Of a stretch of DNA of 64,000 nucleotides, positions 25,801 to 34,400 are shown piece by piece; the first letter of the stretch is position 1; the number at the start of each line of letters is the position of its first letter. Where the stretch lies: the NCBI GenBank assembly GCA_965215215.1, contig OZ244043.1, forward strand, positions 868,001 to 932,000, in the 5' to 3' direction. A model generated the notes under the pieces. It saw nothing but the letters and a program-made list of their open reading frames with translations, was not told the origin of the DNA and made no database searches. The DNA comes from CALDTK01 sp965215215. GTDB lineage: Bacteria > Bacteroidota > Bacteroidia > Chitinophagales > Saprospiraceae. The position numbers and the translations under genes were made by a program.

Positions 25801-25960
25801 TACGACCGGCCAGGAGCTGACGGCCGCAACGCTAAACTTTAGCGGCGGAAGCCAACGATTCACGATCTCGGGAACCCCGGGTGCCGCGGGTTTGTATGTA
25901 CTACAGGTCGCGGACGCCCGGGGTCGCAGTCGGAGCTGGTTATTCAGCAACGTGCGCTAG
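22883..25960 (+). CDS. CHRD-repeat protein, T9SS type A cargo
   Basis: 1025 residues with a signal peptide ending LSAQ. About six CHRD-type repeats of 115-130 residues follow (roughly 20-150, 165-285, 290-410, 420-545, 550-675, 680-810). Each has an early ATLSGxQEVP-like strand, a GGAHIHLG-type turn and a VNVHTxxxPxGExRGQ end. The third is degenerate and has lost the His-containing turn. A PKD-like segment (NLNDGDSTDVATIDWANSTDPDAEQDVAYIW) precedes the C-terminal type A sorting domain (about 950-1025). CHRD domains were first described in chordin; bacterial function is unknown. A strong terminator follows. Confidence 0.85.
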   Translation: MKPILLFAALLCSASLSAQTSYFAPLSGHQEVPSASTPAEGSVQLTLSGTSLRVNGSVDGLTSPVDLSIQGGAHIHLGYTGSNGPIKLPLEISEGTRQEDSPYYDAVFTNRVYILTESLADSLAEAMDNGSAYVNVHTLTFPMGETRGQILRDRANVVEIWDAMLYGDQQNPAVTSDGIGGIVIEQTDSDSIYVSGSFTLDYPLEPVGGTGAHLHLGLVGQNGPVKVALNPTMSEDGLTGTFLRSGNALVLPADVVDPLAKHNIYVNIHSAVYPGGEIRGQVVSLASNAYFSYVSDNEPTATPNAAASMRMIVEKIFGEDAIAISGSYAGYGETELEGLTPYLLLRNVRVQGSGLQVTSLPEFRDADNTGGTIPYTFFEANDQARLGLYERIQTAGGFINSAGAVRYGSTFYHECKRAFYSPFTASQTVPDVASLGSGEFVTEYYTNRIEVTGRIDDLSGPVDTSVAGGLHIHDGMVGRSGPIVTPISFIQSGNSALVLPTRNVISILPDTARMMVERGLYYNVHTAQYPMGELRGQIVPRANTYFHSVIASGQTVPATGPAEARGAVLVEAFGESAIATGTFDQVYGGFDPNVAGGAHLHTAIAGRSGGIRQGLVSQAAVGDTSGTFMAIDNEFALTPGLLDTMLARGVYVNIHSQARPSGELRGQLTPLTQTVAHAKLSTDVTKPYTRSAGMGHLAVEVYRAAGDSSALVVTGSWDSLATAVDTSVAGGAHFHGNTVAQTGGILFPLLFETSGDSTSATLFAPANTLAVSDSLVTVMQAGDVYANIHTFDAPSGAIRGQVLRSLNQYPSASAGFSFPGDGSAVNLNDGDSTDVATIDWANSTDPDAEQDVAYIWQLYTDTTAMPVLQTEVSDSSGVSFTFGQLDSLLASLGVDSGAVTTVYHRAVTTDGSLLTPTALAAVDLQRVGDDIVATNDLPAASARLLTNLIPAGGDLQLEVRDLPLGKLRYRIVSTTGQELTAATLNFSGGSQRFTISGTPGAAGLYVLQVADARGRSRSWLFSNVR

Positions 25961-25986
25961 GGTAAACCCTTATCGTCTGTGTTCAA

Positions 25987-26027
25987 AAGCCCCGCTGCGT
26001 CTCCGAGAGATGCAGCGGGGCTTTTTT
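25987..26027 (+). terminator. intrinsic terminator after the CHRD gene
   Basis: AAGCCCCGCTGC pairs with GCAGCGGGGCTT (12 bp) around a 13-base loop and is followed by a T run. It lies 27 bp after the stop codon and also faces the end of the leftward ald gene. Confidence 0.9.
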
Positions 26028-26073
26028 ATGTGAGCCTTCGCGAAAAGACAGCCTTTATTTCAGCACGCCTTCG

Positions 26074-27300
26074 CTAGCTATTCGAGGTGATCAGTAGATC
26101 CAAATCCGTAAACTTCTGGCCAAAACGCTCGCTGAGGTAGGCGTTCGTTAGGCAACCTTTATAGGTGTACACCCCGTGGCGTAGCCCTTCGTCGCTAAAG
26201 AGTACGCGCTCTATAGATCCGGTAGAGCCCGCTCTCAAAAGCAAAGGCGTGAGGATGTTACTCACCGCAACGCTCGCTGTACGCGCTACACGCGAGGCCA
26301 TATTCGGTACGCAGTAGTGGATCACGTCGTACTTCGTGAAGGTCGGATCCTGCAGCGTGGTCACCTCCGAAGTCGCGAAACATCCGCCCTGGTCGATCGA
26401 GATGTCGATAATCACCGAGCCCGGCGCCATGCGCTCTACCATGTGTTCGCTCACGACCATCGGCGTCCGTCCGTCCTCGGAGTGGATAGCCCCGATCGCC
26501 ACATCGCAGCGCGAGAGCTCCTCCTCCAGGTAGACGGGGTTAACGACGCTGGTGTAGATGCTCTGGCCGACCTCGTTGCGCAGTCGCTTGAGCTTGTAGA
26601 TGTTGTCGTCGAACACACGCACCTCGGCCCCCAGACCGAGGGCGGCCCGTACAGCGTTTTCCGCCACGACGCCGGCGCCCAAGATCACGACCCTCGCCGG
26701 TGGAACGCCGCTGATCCCGCCGAGCAGCACGCCCCTACCCTGGCGCGCGGTGGAGAGCAACTCGCTCGCCACGAGGATGGCGCTCAGTCCGGCCAGCTCG
26801 CTCATCGTCCGCACGATCGGGTAGCTACCCGACTCATCCTGCATGTACTCCATGGCCAGGGCGATGACCCGTTTGGCCTTGAGCCGGATCATGTACTCGC
26901 TGGTGAGCAGCGGGAGTTGCAGCGGGGAGATGAGGACTTGGTTGGGCCGCATGAGGTCGAGTTCCTCCAGGCTCGGGGGCGCGACTTTGATGATCACCTG
27001 CGCTTGGTACACCTGCCGCTGGCTGTGCACGATCTCCGCGCCCGCCTCCGAGTAGTCGTGATCGCTAAACTTGGAGCGTGTACCCGCACCCGCTTCCATC
27101 ATCACGCGGTGCCCGTATCCAACCAGCGTGCGCACCGAGCTGGGTACGAGCGCTACCCGGGCCTCGTCGAGGGTTACCTCCCGCGGTACGCCGATGTGCA
27201 GTTTGCCTGGCTTCTCGAAAACGGCGAGCGTTTCGGGCAGCGTCTGACTTTCGGCGAGAAGGTCGGGCGCAATCTGCACGCGTTTTTTGGGATCGCTCAT
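26074..27300 (-). CDS. ald: alanine dehydrogenase
   Basis: 408 residues from the ATG at 27300; the extension to 27402 is antisense-like and overlaps tsaE. The N-terminal IGVPREVTLDEARVALVP and GHRVMMEAGAG, the NAD-binding VVILGAGVVAENAVRAALGLGAEV, and IIDISIDQGGC are typical of the alanine dehydrogenase / PntA family. The alanine dehydrogenase assignment is favoured over transhydrogenase because no membrane segment or partner gene follows. It interconverts L-alanine with pyruvate and ammonia. Gene order tsaE-ald, 2 bp apart, is common in Bacteroidota. Confidence 0.85.
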   Translation of the reverse strand: MSDPKKRVQIAPDLLAESQTLPETLAVFEKPGKLHIGVPREVTLDEARVALVPSSVRTLVGYGHRVMMEAGAGTRSKFSDHDYSEAGAEIVHSQRQVYQAQVIIKVAPPSLEELDLMRPNQVLISPLQLPLLTSEYMIRLKAKRVIALAMEYMQDESGSYPIVRTMSELAGLSAILVASELLSTARQGRGVLLGGISGVPPARVVILGAGVVAENAVRAALGLGAEVRVFDDNIYKLKRLRNEVGQSIYTSVVNPVYLEEELSRCDVAIGAIHSEDGRTPMVVSEHMVERMAPGSVIIDISIDQGGCFATSEVTTLQDPTFTKYDVIHYCVPNMASRVARTASVAVSNILTPLLLRAGSTGSIERVLFSDEGLRHGVYTYKGCLTNAYLSERFGQKFTDLDLLITSNS

Positions 27301-27302
27301 TA

Positions 27303-27722
27303 CTACAAAAGTAGCAAGCGTCCGGCGCTGCCCGCACCCGTCGCGATCTTTACCCAGAGGGTCTCCTCCGCCGAAAGTAAAGGTGCGGCGATTTGCGGCC
27401 ATTCCACCACGGCGAGCCGCGCTCCGTCGAGGTACTCCTCGAAACCGAGCTGCAACACCTCCTCCGTGGACTCGAGCCGGTAGAGGTCGAAATGGTAAAG
27501 GGGGCCGGCGGGAGTCGGGTACTCCTGGACGAGGGTGAAGGTTGGGCTCGTTACCGGATCGGTGGCCCCGAGCGCGGCGGCTACGGTTTTGACGAAAGTC
27601 GTTTTGCCGGCCCCGAGCTCGCCCTCCAGGGCCAACACCCGGCGACCCGAAAGTTGCGGCGCCAGCCAGGCCCAGGCCGCCGGCCAGTGCGCTACGGAGG
27701 GAACGGGGAACGATTTCGACAC
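27303..27722 (-). CDS. tsaE: tRNA threonylcarbamoyladenosine biosynthesis ATPase TsaE
   Basis: 139 residues from a GTG at 27722, 5 bp after the accC stop. The long open frame reaching 28805 is out of frame with accC and not protein-like, so it is rejected. The Walker A loop GELGAGKTTFVK, then DPVTSPTFTLVQEY and YHFDLYRLES, are diagnostic. TsaE hydrolyses ATP to support the TsaB-TsaD complex that makes t6A37 in tRNA. The copy of the GTTTT motif at 27586-27600 lies inside the region encoding the loop just after Walker A. Confidence 0.85.
   Translation of the reverse strand: MSKSFPVPSVAHWPAAWAWLAPQLSGRRVLALEGELGAGKTTFVKTVAAALGATDPVTSPTFTLVQEYPTPAGPLYHFDLYRLESTEEVLQLGFEEYLDGARLAVVEWPQIAAPLLSAEETLWVKIATGAGSAGRLLLL
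27586..27600 (+). repeat. GTTTT motif with covariant stem GAC-GAAA-GTC
   Basis: GTTTT followed by a 3-bp stem GAC/GTC around GAAA. Relative to the GCC/GGC form, the central stem pair changes from C-G to A-T on both sides, as expected if pairing is selected. It lies in tsaE on the opposite strand. Confidence 0.6.
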
Positions 27723-27727
27723 GGGCG

Positions 27728-29086
27728 CTACTTCGCTGCCTTGCCTTCCTTCGACAGGTCGAACGTCTCCAGGAAGCTCGTGGTGAAGTCGCCGGACCGA
27801 AAGCGCGGATCGCGCATCAGCCGCAGGTGGAACGGCACGGTGGTGTGAATGCCCTCCACGATGAACTCCTCGAGCGCGCGCTCCATCTTGCGAATGCACT
27901 GCTCGCGGGTGGCGGCGCGCACGATGAGCTTGGCGATGAGCGAATCGTAGTAAGGCGGTACCGTGTAGCCCGCGTAGACGCTCGTATCCACCCGGACCCC
28001 GTGGCCTTTCGGCGAGTGGAAGCTGGTAATCCGGCCCGGACTCGGACGAAACCCATTGAAGGGGTCCTCCGCGTTGATACGACACTCCATGGCGCAGGCT
28101 TCGGGTACGTAGTTGCGACCGGAGATCTTGTCGCCCATCGCGATCTTGATTTGCTCCTTGATCAGGTCGTGATCGATCACCTCCTCGGTAACCGGATGCT
28201 CCACCTGGATGCGGGTATTCATTTCCATGAAGTAGAAATCGCGGTGTTTGTCCACGAGAAACTCCACGGTACCCACGCCCTCGTAGTCGATCGATTGGCC
28301 CGCCTGGATGGCGGCCTGGCCCATCCGCTCCCGCAGATCCGCGTCCAAGAAGGGGCTCGGGGCCTCCTCGACGAGCTTCTGGTGCCGGCGTTGGATCGTG
28401 CAGTCGCGCTCGGAGAGGTGGGCCACATTCCCGAATTGGTCGCCGATGATCTGGAACTCCACGTGGCGTGGCTCCTCGACAAACTTCTCGATGTACATGC
28501 CGCCATTGCCGAAGGCGGCGCTCGCCTCCTGGCTGGCCCGTTCCCAGGCCTCCTGGAACTCCCCCGGAGCGTGCACGATGCGCATGCCCTTGCCCCCACC
28601 CCCGGCGGTGGCTTTGAGGATGATGGGGTACCCCACGTCTTCGGCTACCTCGAGCCCGGTGTCCAAGTCCTCGAGCAGTCCCTCGGAGCCCGGCACGGTG
28701 GGCACCCCCGCGCGGATCATCGTCTCTTTCGCGGTGATCTTGTCGCCCATCTGGCGAATCTGATCGCTGGTCGGGCCGATGAACTTGATGCCGTACTGCG
28801 TGCACACGTCGGCGAAGTCCGCGTTCTCCGCGAGGAAACCGTAGCCGGGGTGGATTGCGTCGGCGTTCGTGATCTCGGCCGCCGCCATGATCCGCGGAAT
28901 CGACAGGTAGCTCTCCGCGCTCGCCGGCGGACCGATACAGACCGCCTCGTCGGCGAACCGTACGTGCAGGCTCTCCCGATCGGCGGTCGAGTAGATCGCC
29001 ACGGTCGAGATGCCCATCTCCTTGCAGGTACGCACGATGCGTAGGGCGATTTCCCCCCGGTTGGCGATCAAAATTTTCTTGAACAT
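27728..29086 (-). CDS. accC: acetyl-CoA carboxylase biotin carboxylase subunit
   Basis: 452 residues. The start FKKILIANRGEIALRIVRTCKEMGI, the ATP-grasp KATAGGGGKGMRIV, the MEMNTRIQVEHPVTEE segment and a C-terminal EGIHTTVPFH domain define biotin carboxylase. It carboxylates the biotin on AccB using ATP and bicarbonate, the first step of fatty acid synthesis. It follows accB by 25 bp in the fabH-efp-accB-accC-tsaE-ald cluster. Confidence 0.95.
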   Translation of the reverse strand: MFKKILIANRGEIALRIVRTCKEMGISTVAIYSTADRESLHVRFADEAVCIGPPASAESYLSIPRIMAAAEITNADAIHPGYGFLAENADFADVCTQYGIKFIGPTSDQIRQMGDKITAKETMIRAGVPTVPGSEGLLEDLDTGLEVAEDVGYPIILKATAGGGGKGMRIVHAPGEFQEAWERASQEASAAFGNGGMYIEKFVEEPRHVEFQIIGDQFGNVAHLSERDCTIQRRHQKLVEEAPSPFLDADLRERMGQAAIQAGQSIDYEGVGTVEFLVDKHRDFYFMEMNTRIQVEHPVTEEVIDHDLIKEQIKIAMGDKISGRNYVPEACAMECRINAEDPFNGFRPSPGRITSFHSPKGHGVRVDTSVYAGYTVPPYYDSLIAKLIVRAATREQCIRKMERALEEFIVEGIHTTVPFHLRLMRDPRFRSGDFTTSFLETFDLSKEGKAAK

Positions 29087-29111
29087 GAGCTTGGATTCGC
29101 TGCCGTACGTA

Positions 29112-29636
29112 TTAACCTGGTTCGACGAGAAAGAGCACTTGGTCGTACTCTACGGGGGTGGCGTCGTCGATGAGCACCTTCACGATCTTACCGGTTACCT
29201 CGGACTCGATCTCGTTGAAGAGCTTCATGGCTTCCACCATGCAGACCGTATCACCCACGCCCACTACGTCGCCGATCTTCACGAAGGCCGGTTTGTCCGG
29301 CGAGGGCGAACGGTAAAACGTACCGACCATGGGGCTTTTGATCTCCACGGTGTCGCTCTTCGCGGCGGCCGGGGCCGGGGGGGGGGTAGTAGTACTGGCT
29401 ACCGGGGGCGCGGCGGCGGCGGAGGCGGCCGGTGCGGGGCCGGTGGGCACGAACGCCGGGGCGGGTACCGTCATCACCTGCGGCACGGCGGCCTGGACCT
29501 GCCCGGGGCTCGGCTTGCCGCCGCCGTGCTTGTCCGTACGGATAGCGATCTCAAACTCGCCGTCTTTCATGTGAAATTCCTCGAGCTTGTACTGCTCGAT
29601 GAGCTTCATGAGCTCGCGGATCTCTTTGATCGTCAT
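29112..29636 (-). CDS. accB: acetyl-CoA carboxylase biotin carboxyl carrier protein
   Basis: 174 residues from the ATG at 29636; the frame extends to 29735 inside efp and is rejected. Layout: an N-terminal helix (IKEIRELMKLIEQYKLEEFHMKDGEFEI), an Ala/Pro-rich flexible linker (about 50-95), and a biotinyl domain with VEAMKLFNEIES, where the Lys of the EAMK motif carries biotin. KSPMVGTFYRSPSP is the usual domain start. It works with accC directly downstream. Confidence 0.93.
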   Translation of the reverse strand: MTIKEIRELMKLIEQYKLEEFHMKDGEFEIAIRTDKHGGGKPSPGQVQAAVPQVMTVPAPAFVPTGPAPAASAAAAPPVASTTTPPPAPAAAKSDTVEIKSPMVGTFYRSPSPDKPAFVKIGDVVGVGDTVCMVEAMKLFNEIESEVTGKIVKVLIDDATPVEYDQVLFLVEPG

Positions 29637-29640
29637 GGCT

Positions 29641-30207
29641 TTACTTCTTGACGCGTTCGAGGTAGGCGCCGGTGCGCGTGTCGATTTTGACTGTATCCCC
29701 CTGATTGACGAAGAGCGGCACCCGCACCTCCGCACCGGACTCGATGGAGGCCGGTTTGAGCGTATTGGTCGCCGTATCCCCTTTCAGTCCAGGTTCCGTG
29801 TACGTGATTTCCACCTCGATGTGCGCGGGTAGCTCGAGGGTAAGCGGCGTCTCGGCGCTCGCGTCGAAGAGCACGTCAACCGTTATCCCCTCCATCAGAA
29901 ATCCCGGGTTCTCGATCAGCGCCTCCTGGAGGGCCGTCTGATCGTAAGTCTCGTTGTTCATGAAGTGGTAGCCCATGTCATCCTTGTAAAGGAACTGGTA
30001 CTTACGCCGCTCCACGCGGACCTCGTCGATCTTGTGGCCCGCCGAAAAAGTGTTGTCGATCACCCGACCGGTGGTCAGGCTCTTGAGCTTCGTCCGCACG
30101 AACGCCGCCCCCTTACCGGGCTTAACGTGCTGAAACTCTATGATCTGGTAAATATCGTTGTTGTACTCGATACAGAGCCCATTCTTAATGTCTGAGGTCG
30201 TTGCCAT
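29641..30207 (-). CDS. efp: translation elongation factor P
   Basis: 188 residues, the normal length. ATTSDIKNGLCIEYNNDIYQIIEFQHVKPGKGAAFVRTKLKSL is the KOW-like first domain with the loop Lys in PGKG. NTLKPASIESGAEVRVPLFVNQGDTVKIDTRTGAYLERV is the characteristic C-terminal OB domain. EF-P relieves ribosome stalling at proline runs. It lies 4 bp upstream of accB. A TACCTTCG box 30 bp upstream (30238-30245, minus) may be its -7 element. Confidence 0.95.
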   Translation of the reverse strand: MATTSDIKNGLCIEYNNDIYQIIEFQHVKPGKGAAFVRTKLKSLTTGRVIDNTFSAGHKIDEVRVERRKYQFLYKDDMGYHFMNNETYDQTALQEALIENPGFLMEGITVDVLFDASAETPLTLELPAHIEVEITYTEPGLKGDTATNTLKPASIESGAEVRVPLFVNQGDTVKIDTRTGAYLERVKK

Positions 30208-30255
30208 TGCTGGTCGAAGATTAGGGGATTCGGGCGGCGAAGGTAACCGGGCGGC

Positions 30256-31272
30256 CTAAGGCTGGGTAAGATCATCGGTTTGGGATCCGTCGTACCCCCA
30301 CACCAGGTGCATCGCGCCCCAGGTGTAGCCGCCGCCGAAGGCAGTCAGCACCACGTGATCGCCCACCCTCAACTCACGTTCGTAGTCGCGGATGCTCAGC
30401 GGAATGGTGGCCGCGGTAGTATTCCCGTAGCGCTCGATCGTCCTCATCACGCGTTCCAGCGGGAAATCGAGCGCGTTGGCCACCGCTTCGATGATGCGCA
30501 GGTTGGCTTGGTGGGGCACCACCCACGCTACACGCTCGCGGGTGAGACCGTCCTTGTCCATCACCTCCCGTACGGCGCTGGCCATGCTGCGGACCGCTTT
30601 CTTGAACACGACACGTCCGTTTTGCCAGATGTAGTGCATGCCCTTGTCCACCGTCTCGTGCGTGGTCGGGTTAACGGATCCACCGCCGAGCAAGTGCAAC
30701 TCGTCCTTACCGCTTCCGTCGGCGTGCAGCACGGTACTGTGTAAACCCGCGTCGGTTTCGCTGGGCTCCAACATGACCGCTCCCGCCCCGTCACCGAAGA
30801 TGATGCACGTGGAGCGGTCGGTGTAGTCCATGATGCTCGACATCTTGTCGGCACCGACCACGATTACCTTCTTGCAAGTACCACTCTTCACGTACTGCGA
30901 GGCGGCGTGGAGGGCGAAGATAAACCCGGAACAAGCAGCCGCCAGGTCGAAGCCAAACGCATTGCTGAGTCCCGCCTTGTGGCAAATCAGGGTGGCCGTA
31001 TCCGGGAAACGGAAGTCGCCCGTCACGGTCGCACAGACCAGGAGATCGACCTCCTCGGCGGCGGTACCGGTGCGCCTCAGCAACTCCTTCACCGCGGGCA
31101 CCGCCAGATCGGAGGTCCCGAGCCCCTCCCCCTTCTGGAGGTGGCGCTCGCGGATACCGGTTCGCTCTACGATCCACTCGTCGCTCGTGTCTACGAGTCG
31201 TTCGAGCTCCGCATTGTCGAGGATGTACTCGGGTACGTATCCGGCTACCCCGGTAATGACGGCTCTCTGCAT
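30256..31272 (-). CDS. fabH: beta-ketoacyl-ACP synthase III
   Basis: 338 residues from the ATG at 31272 (a TTG lies three codons earlier). Catalytic residues are visible: Cys in AAACSGF (near residue 115), His in WVVPHQANLRI and Asn in YGNTTAATIP. The start AVITGVAGYVPEYILDNAELERLVDTSDEWIVERTGI is canonical. It starts fatty acid chains by condensing acetyl-CoA with malonyl-ACP. It lies upstream of efp-accB-accC, so fatty acid initiation genes are grouped. A TACCTTGG box lies at 31297-31304 (minus). Confidence 0.93.
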   Translation of the reverse strand: MQRAVITGVAGYVPEYILDNAELERLVDTSDEWIVERTGIRERHLQKGEGLGTSDLAVPAVKELLRRTGTAAEEVDLLVCATVTGDFRFPDTATLICHKAGLSNAFGFDLAAACSGFIFALHAASQYVKSGTCKKVIVVGADKMSSIMDYTDRSTCIIFGDGAGAVMLEPSETDAGLHSTVLHADGSGKDELHLLGGGSVNPTTHETVDKGMHYIWQNGRVVFKKAVRSMASAVREVMDKDGLTRERVAWVVPHQANLRIIEAVANALDFPLERVMRTIERYGNTTAATIPLSIRDYERELRVGDHVVLTAFGGGYTWGAMHLVWGYDGSQTDDLTQP

Positions 31273-31421
31273 ACAAGTCAACTCGTTGTCGACCGGCCAA
31301 GGTAACCGCGCGCCCTTTCCCCACCGCTCAGGCTAGGCATCATATTTGAAACGAGGTCCATGTAATCCCCCCCTTTCGCCGAGCGCGACCTGTGGGTCGT
31401 ACCCCCGAACGGCTACTCATG

Positions 31422-34400
31422 ATGTCCAGGACCTCCCTACTATCTTTCCTCGCGCTGGTGTCGTTCGCGCTCCAGCTTCAGGCCCAGGTACCGACGGCCG
31501 TACCGCTCGGGAGGGCGCCTTCCGGCAAAACGGCCGGCGAGTCGCTGGTGCCCCTACAGGAGTGTACGGGCTACGATGCGGGTTCTGCCCGCCCCCTGAC
31601 CGGCGCCTTCGACGGTCGGAGCAACGACGTCACGCTCGACCGCATCTACCTCTGCCTCGGCGACTCGCTCCCGATCCGGCACAACGGCGACCAGCGGCTC
31701 GACGGCGACCCCGATCCCGGCACGCCCGCCGGTGTCGGCTACGCCTTCTACTCCGCCGCTCCGAGCGTCGACGGCCCCACCAAGGCGAGTATCGGTTCCG
31801 ATCCGGCCCTACTGTTAGACGGTAGCCCGGGCAGCGGGCAGAGCTTCTTCATCGCCACCGACCCGGCGGGAGCGGGCAACGTCACCTTCCGCAACGACGG
31901 AAAGCTCCAAAACCGATTCAACGGCGATCAGCCCGTCGAGCTCTTTTTCGCCCCGATCACGTTCGACCGCTTCAACGCCGACGGAAAGCCCGTTTACGAA
32001 AACGGGGGCGCCTGCGTGAGCGCCAGTATCGATGCCGCTTTCTCGGTTGTCTACCTCAACGCGATCCAGCGTTTCGACGTGCAGCAGGACAACTGCCGCG
32101 GCAGCTTCAAGCTCGTCGGCGGTTTGCCGGAGTTCGACGCGAGCGAGCGCTACTCGGTCACGGTCACGAGAGCAGACGATCCGGGTGTTCGCGGCACGGT
32201 GCTCAACCCCGGCGTAGCCGACGGGGGGGAGGTACGCTACCGCGTACCCGAAGCCGGGAGCTACCGGGTGACCGTGCGCGACGGCAAAGGCTGTCAGGTC
32301 AACGCTTTCGACGTAGACCACACCGCCTGCACGCCGCCCGCCGAGGTCGATGTGCTCGTCGACGTCAAAGTAGCCGCACCCGGGGCAACAGCTTGCGTAC
32401 CGATCCGCGTGGCGGGCTTTACCGACGTAAGCGCCTTCAACTTTACGCTCAACTACGACGAAAACCGCCTCACCTTCAGCGGCATCCAGAACGCGGGCCT
32501 CAGCCCGTTCGCGGCCGGAGCGGGCTACACCGACAACGGTTCCGAGCTCGTGGTCGACGTCGCCGCCCCGGGCGCCACGACCTACACCATCCCCGACGAC
32601 GGCGTACTCTTCGAGGCTTGCTTCAGCGTGGGTAGCGCACCGGAGGCGACGCTGGCCGCCCTCAACCTTACCTCGGCCAACGGACCGATCGGCTTCAACG
32701 ACCCGAACGGTGCGATGGAGTACTCCGCGCGACCGGGCGGGATCATCCTGAGTAGCACCCCGGTCGTGTTACAGCTCGCGCAGGCCCGCACGGGTTGCCA
32801 GGGTGCCGACGACAAACAAATCGTGATCACCGCCCGCGGCGGGGTAGCGCCCTACGCTATCTCGTACCGGATCCAGGGCAGCGGCACCGCGCCGCAGGTA
32901 GGCACGATCGCTCAGGAGGGCGGCCGACTCATCGCCAGCGATCTTTCGGTAGGCACCTACGAGGTGAGCGTATCCGACGCGGCCACCCCGGCGAATACCT
33001 CGGTACAGACCCTCGCGGTAACCGAAGGGGAAGCGCTCACGGTAACGATCTCGAGACTCAACGAGCTCCGTTGTTTCGGCGATGCGTTCGGGTCGATGCG
33101 CGCGGTCCCCGAGCTCGACGGGCTGCCGGTGGACAACGCCCGCGGTTACCAGTTTAGCTGGAGCGGCCCGGGGATAACGAGCTACACCCAACAGAGCATC
33201 AGCGAGCTCGGGGCCGGGAACTACACGGTGACGGTGACGGATCCGGTGGGTTGCGTCGCGACCGACACCGAAACGCTTACCGCACCGGCGGCGATCGTCG
33301 CCAATCCGATCACCGCGGACGCTACTTGCACGGGGCGTACGGACGGGCGTATCGAGATTACCCCGACGGGGGGACAGACGGCGTCCGGCAACTACCGTTT
33401 TCGCGTAAGCCAGGGCCCCGCCGCACCCACCTTCTTCGAAACCGATCGGCTCGATCTACCGGCCGGCCCCGGCGCGTACACCATTTTGGTGAGCGATGAC
33501 AACGGCTGCTCGGTAACCAAAGCGCCTACCCTACTGCCCACCGCGGAACTCACGCTCACCGTGGATACGGGCGCCATCGTTTGCGCCGGAGACGCCAACG
33601 GGAGCGTCCGCGTGGACGTAGTCGACCCGTCGGCCGCGGGCAGCCCGACCTACACGTTCAACTGGTCGACCAACACGGGTGCGCCAACGAACTTCTCGAC
33701 CTACTCCATCGCCGAGCGGCTCGGCGGCGACACCTACACCGTTTTCGCGAAAAGCGATGCCTCCGGCTGTGAGGCGCGCAACACCGTTACGCTTACGGAG
33801 CCGGAGCCGCTGCTGCTCGAGTTGGTGAGCAAGTTCGACGAATCCTGCGATCCGGGCGACGACGGAAGCGCCACGGTACTCGCCAGCGGGGGGCGCACCG
33901 GGGCCGCACCGTATGCCTACAGCTGGCAGGAGGCCCGCAGCCACGTGGAACTCGCCACGACGACCCTCCTCAGGGATCTCGAACAGGGCGACTACCAGGC
34001 CTACGTCACCGACGCGGGCGGATGCGTCGACTCCCTCCCCCGGCCGGTGAGCATCCTCGAGCCCGTCAAGCCGAAGATCCTCCAGTTCGACAACGACACC
34101 GTGCGGTGCCACGGCGAAAACGACGGTGTGCTGCGGGTACTCGTGCAGGAAACGGTAAGCCCCATCGAGCGCATCGAGTGGAGCACCGGCGAGACCGGGG
34201 AGGAGATCGGCGATCTGTACGCGGGTACCTACACGGTGTCGGTGTGGGATGAGGCCGGCTGCGTGATCTACGCCGATGCCGACGTCGAGCAGCCCGACCG
34301 ACTGTACGTCGACCGGGTCGATTTAATCGACCCACCGTGCTTCGAGCAGGGCAACGGCTCCATCCGGCTGACGATGGGCGGGGGCACCGCGCCGTACGCC

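Noticed and set aside
27827..29044. 405-codon open frame on the + strand
   Set aside because: Antisense to accC, which is certain from its motifs.
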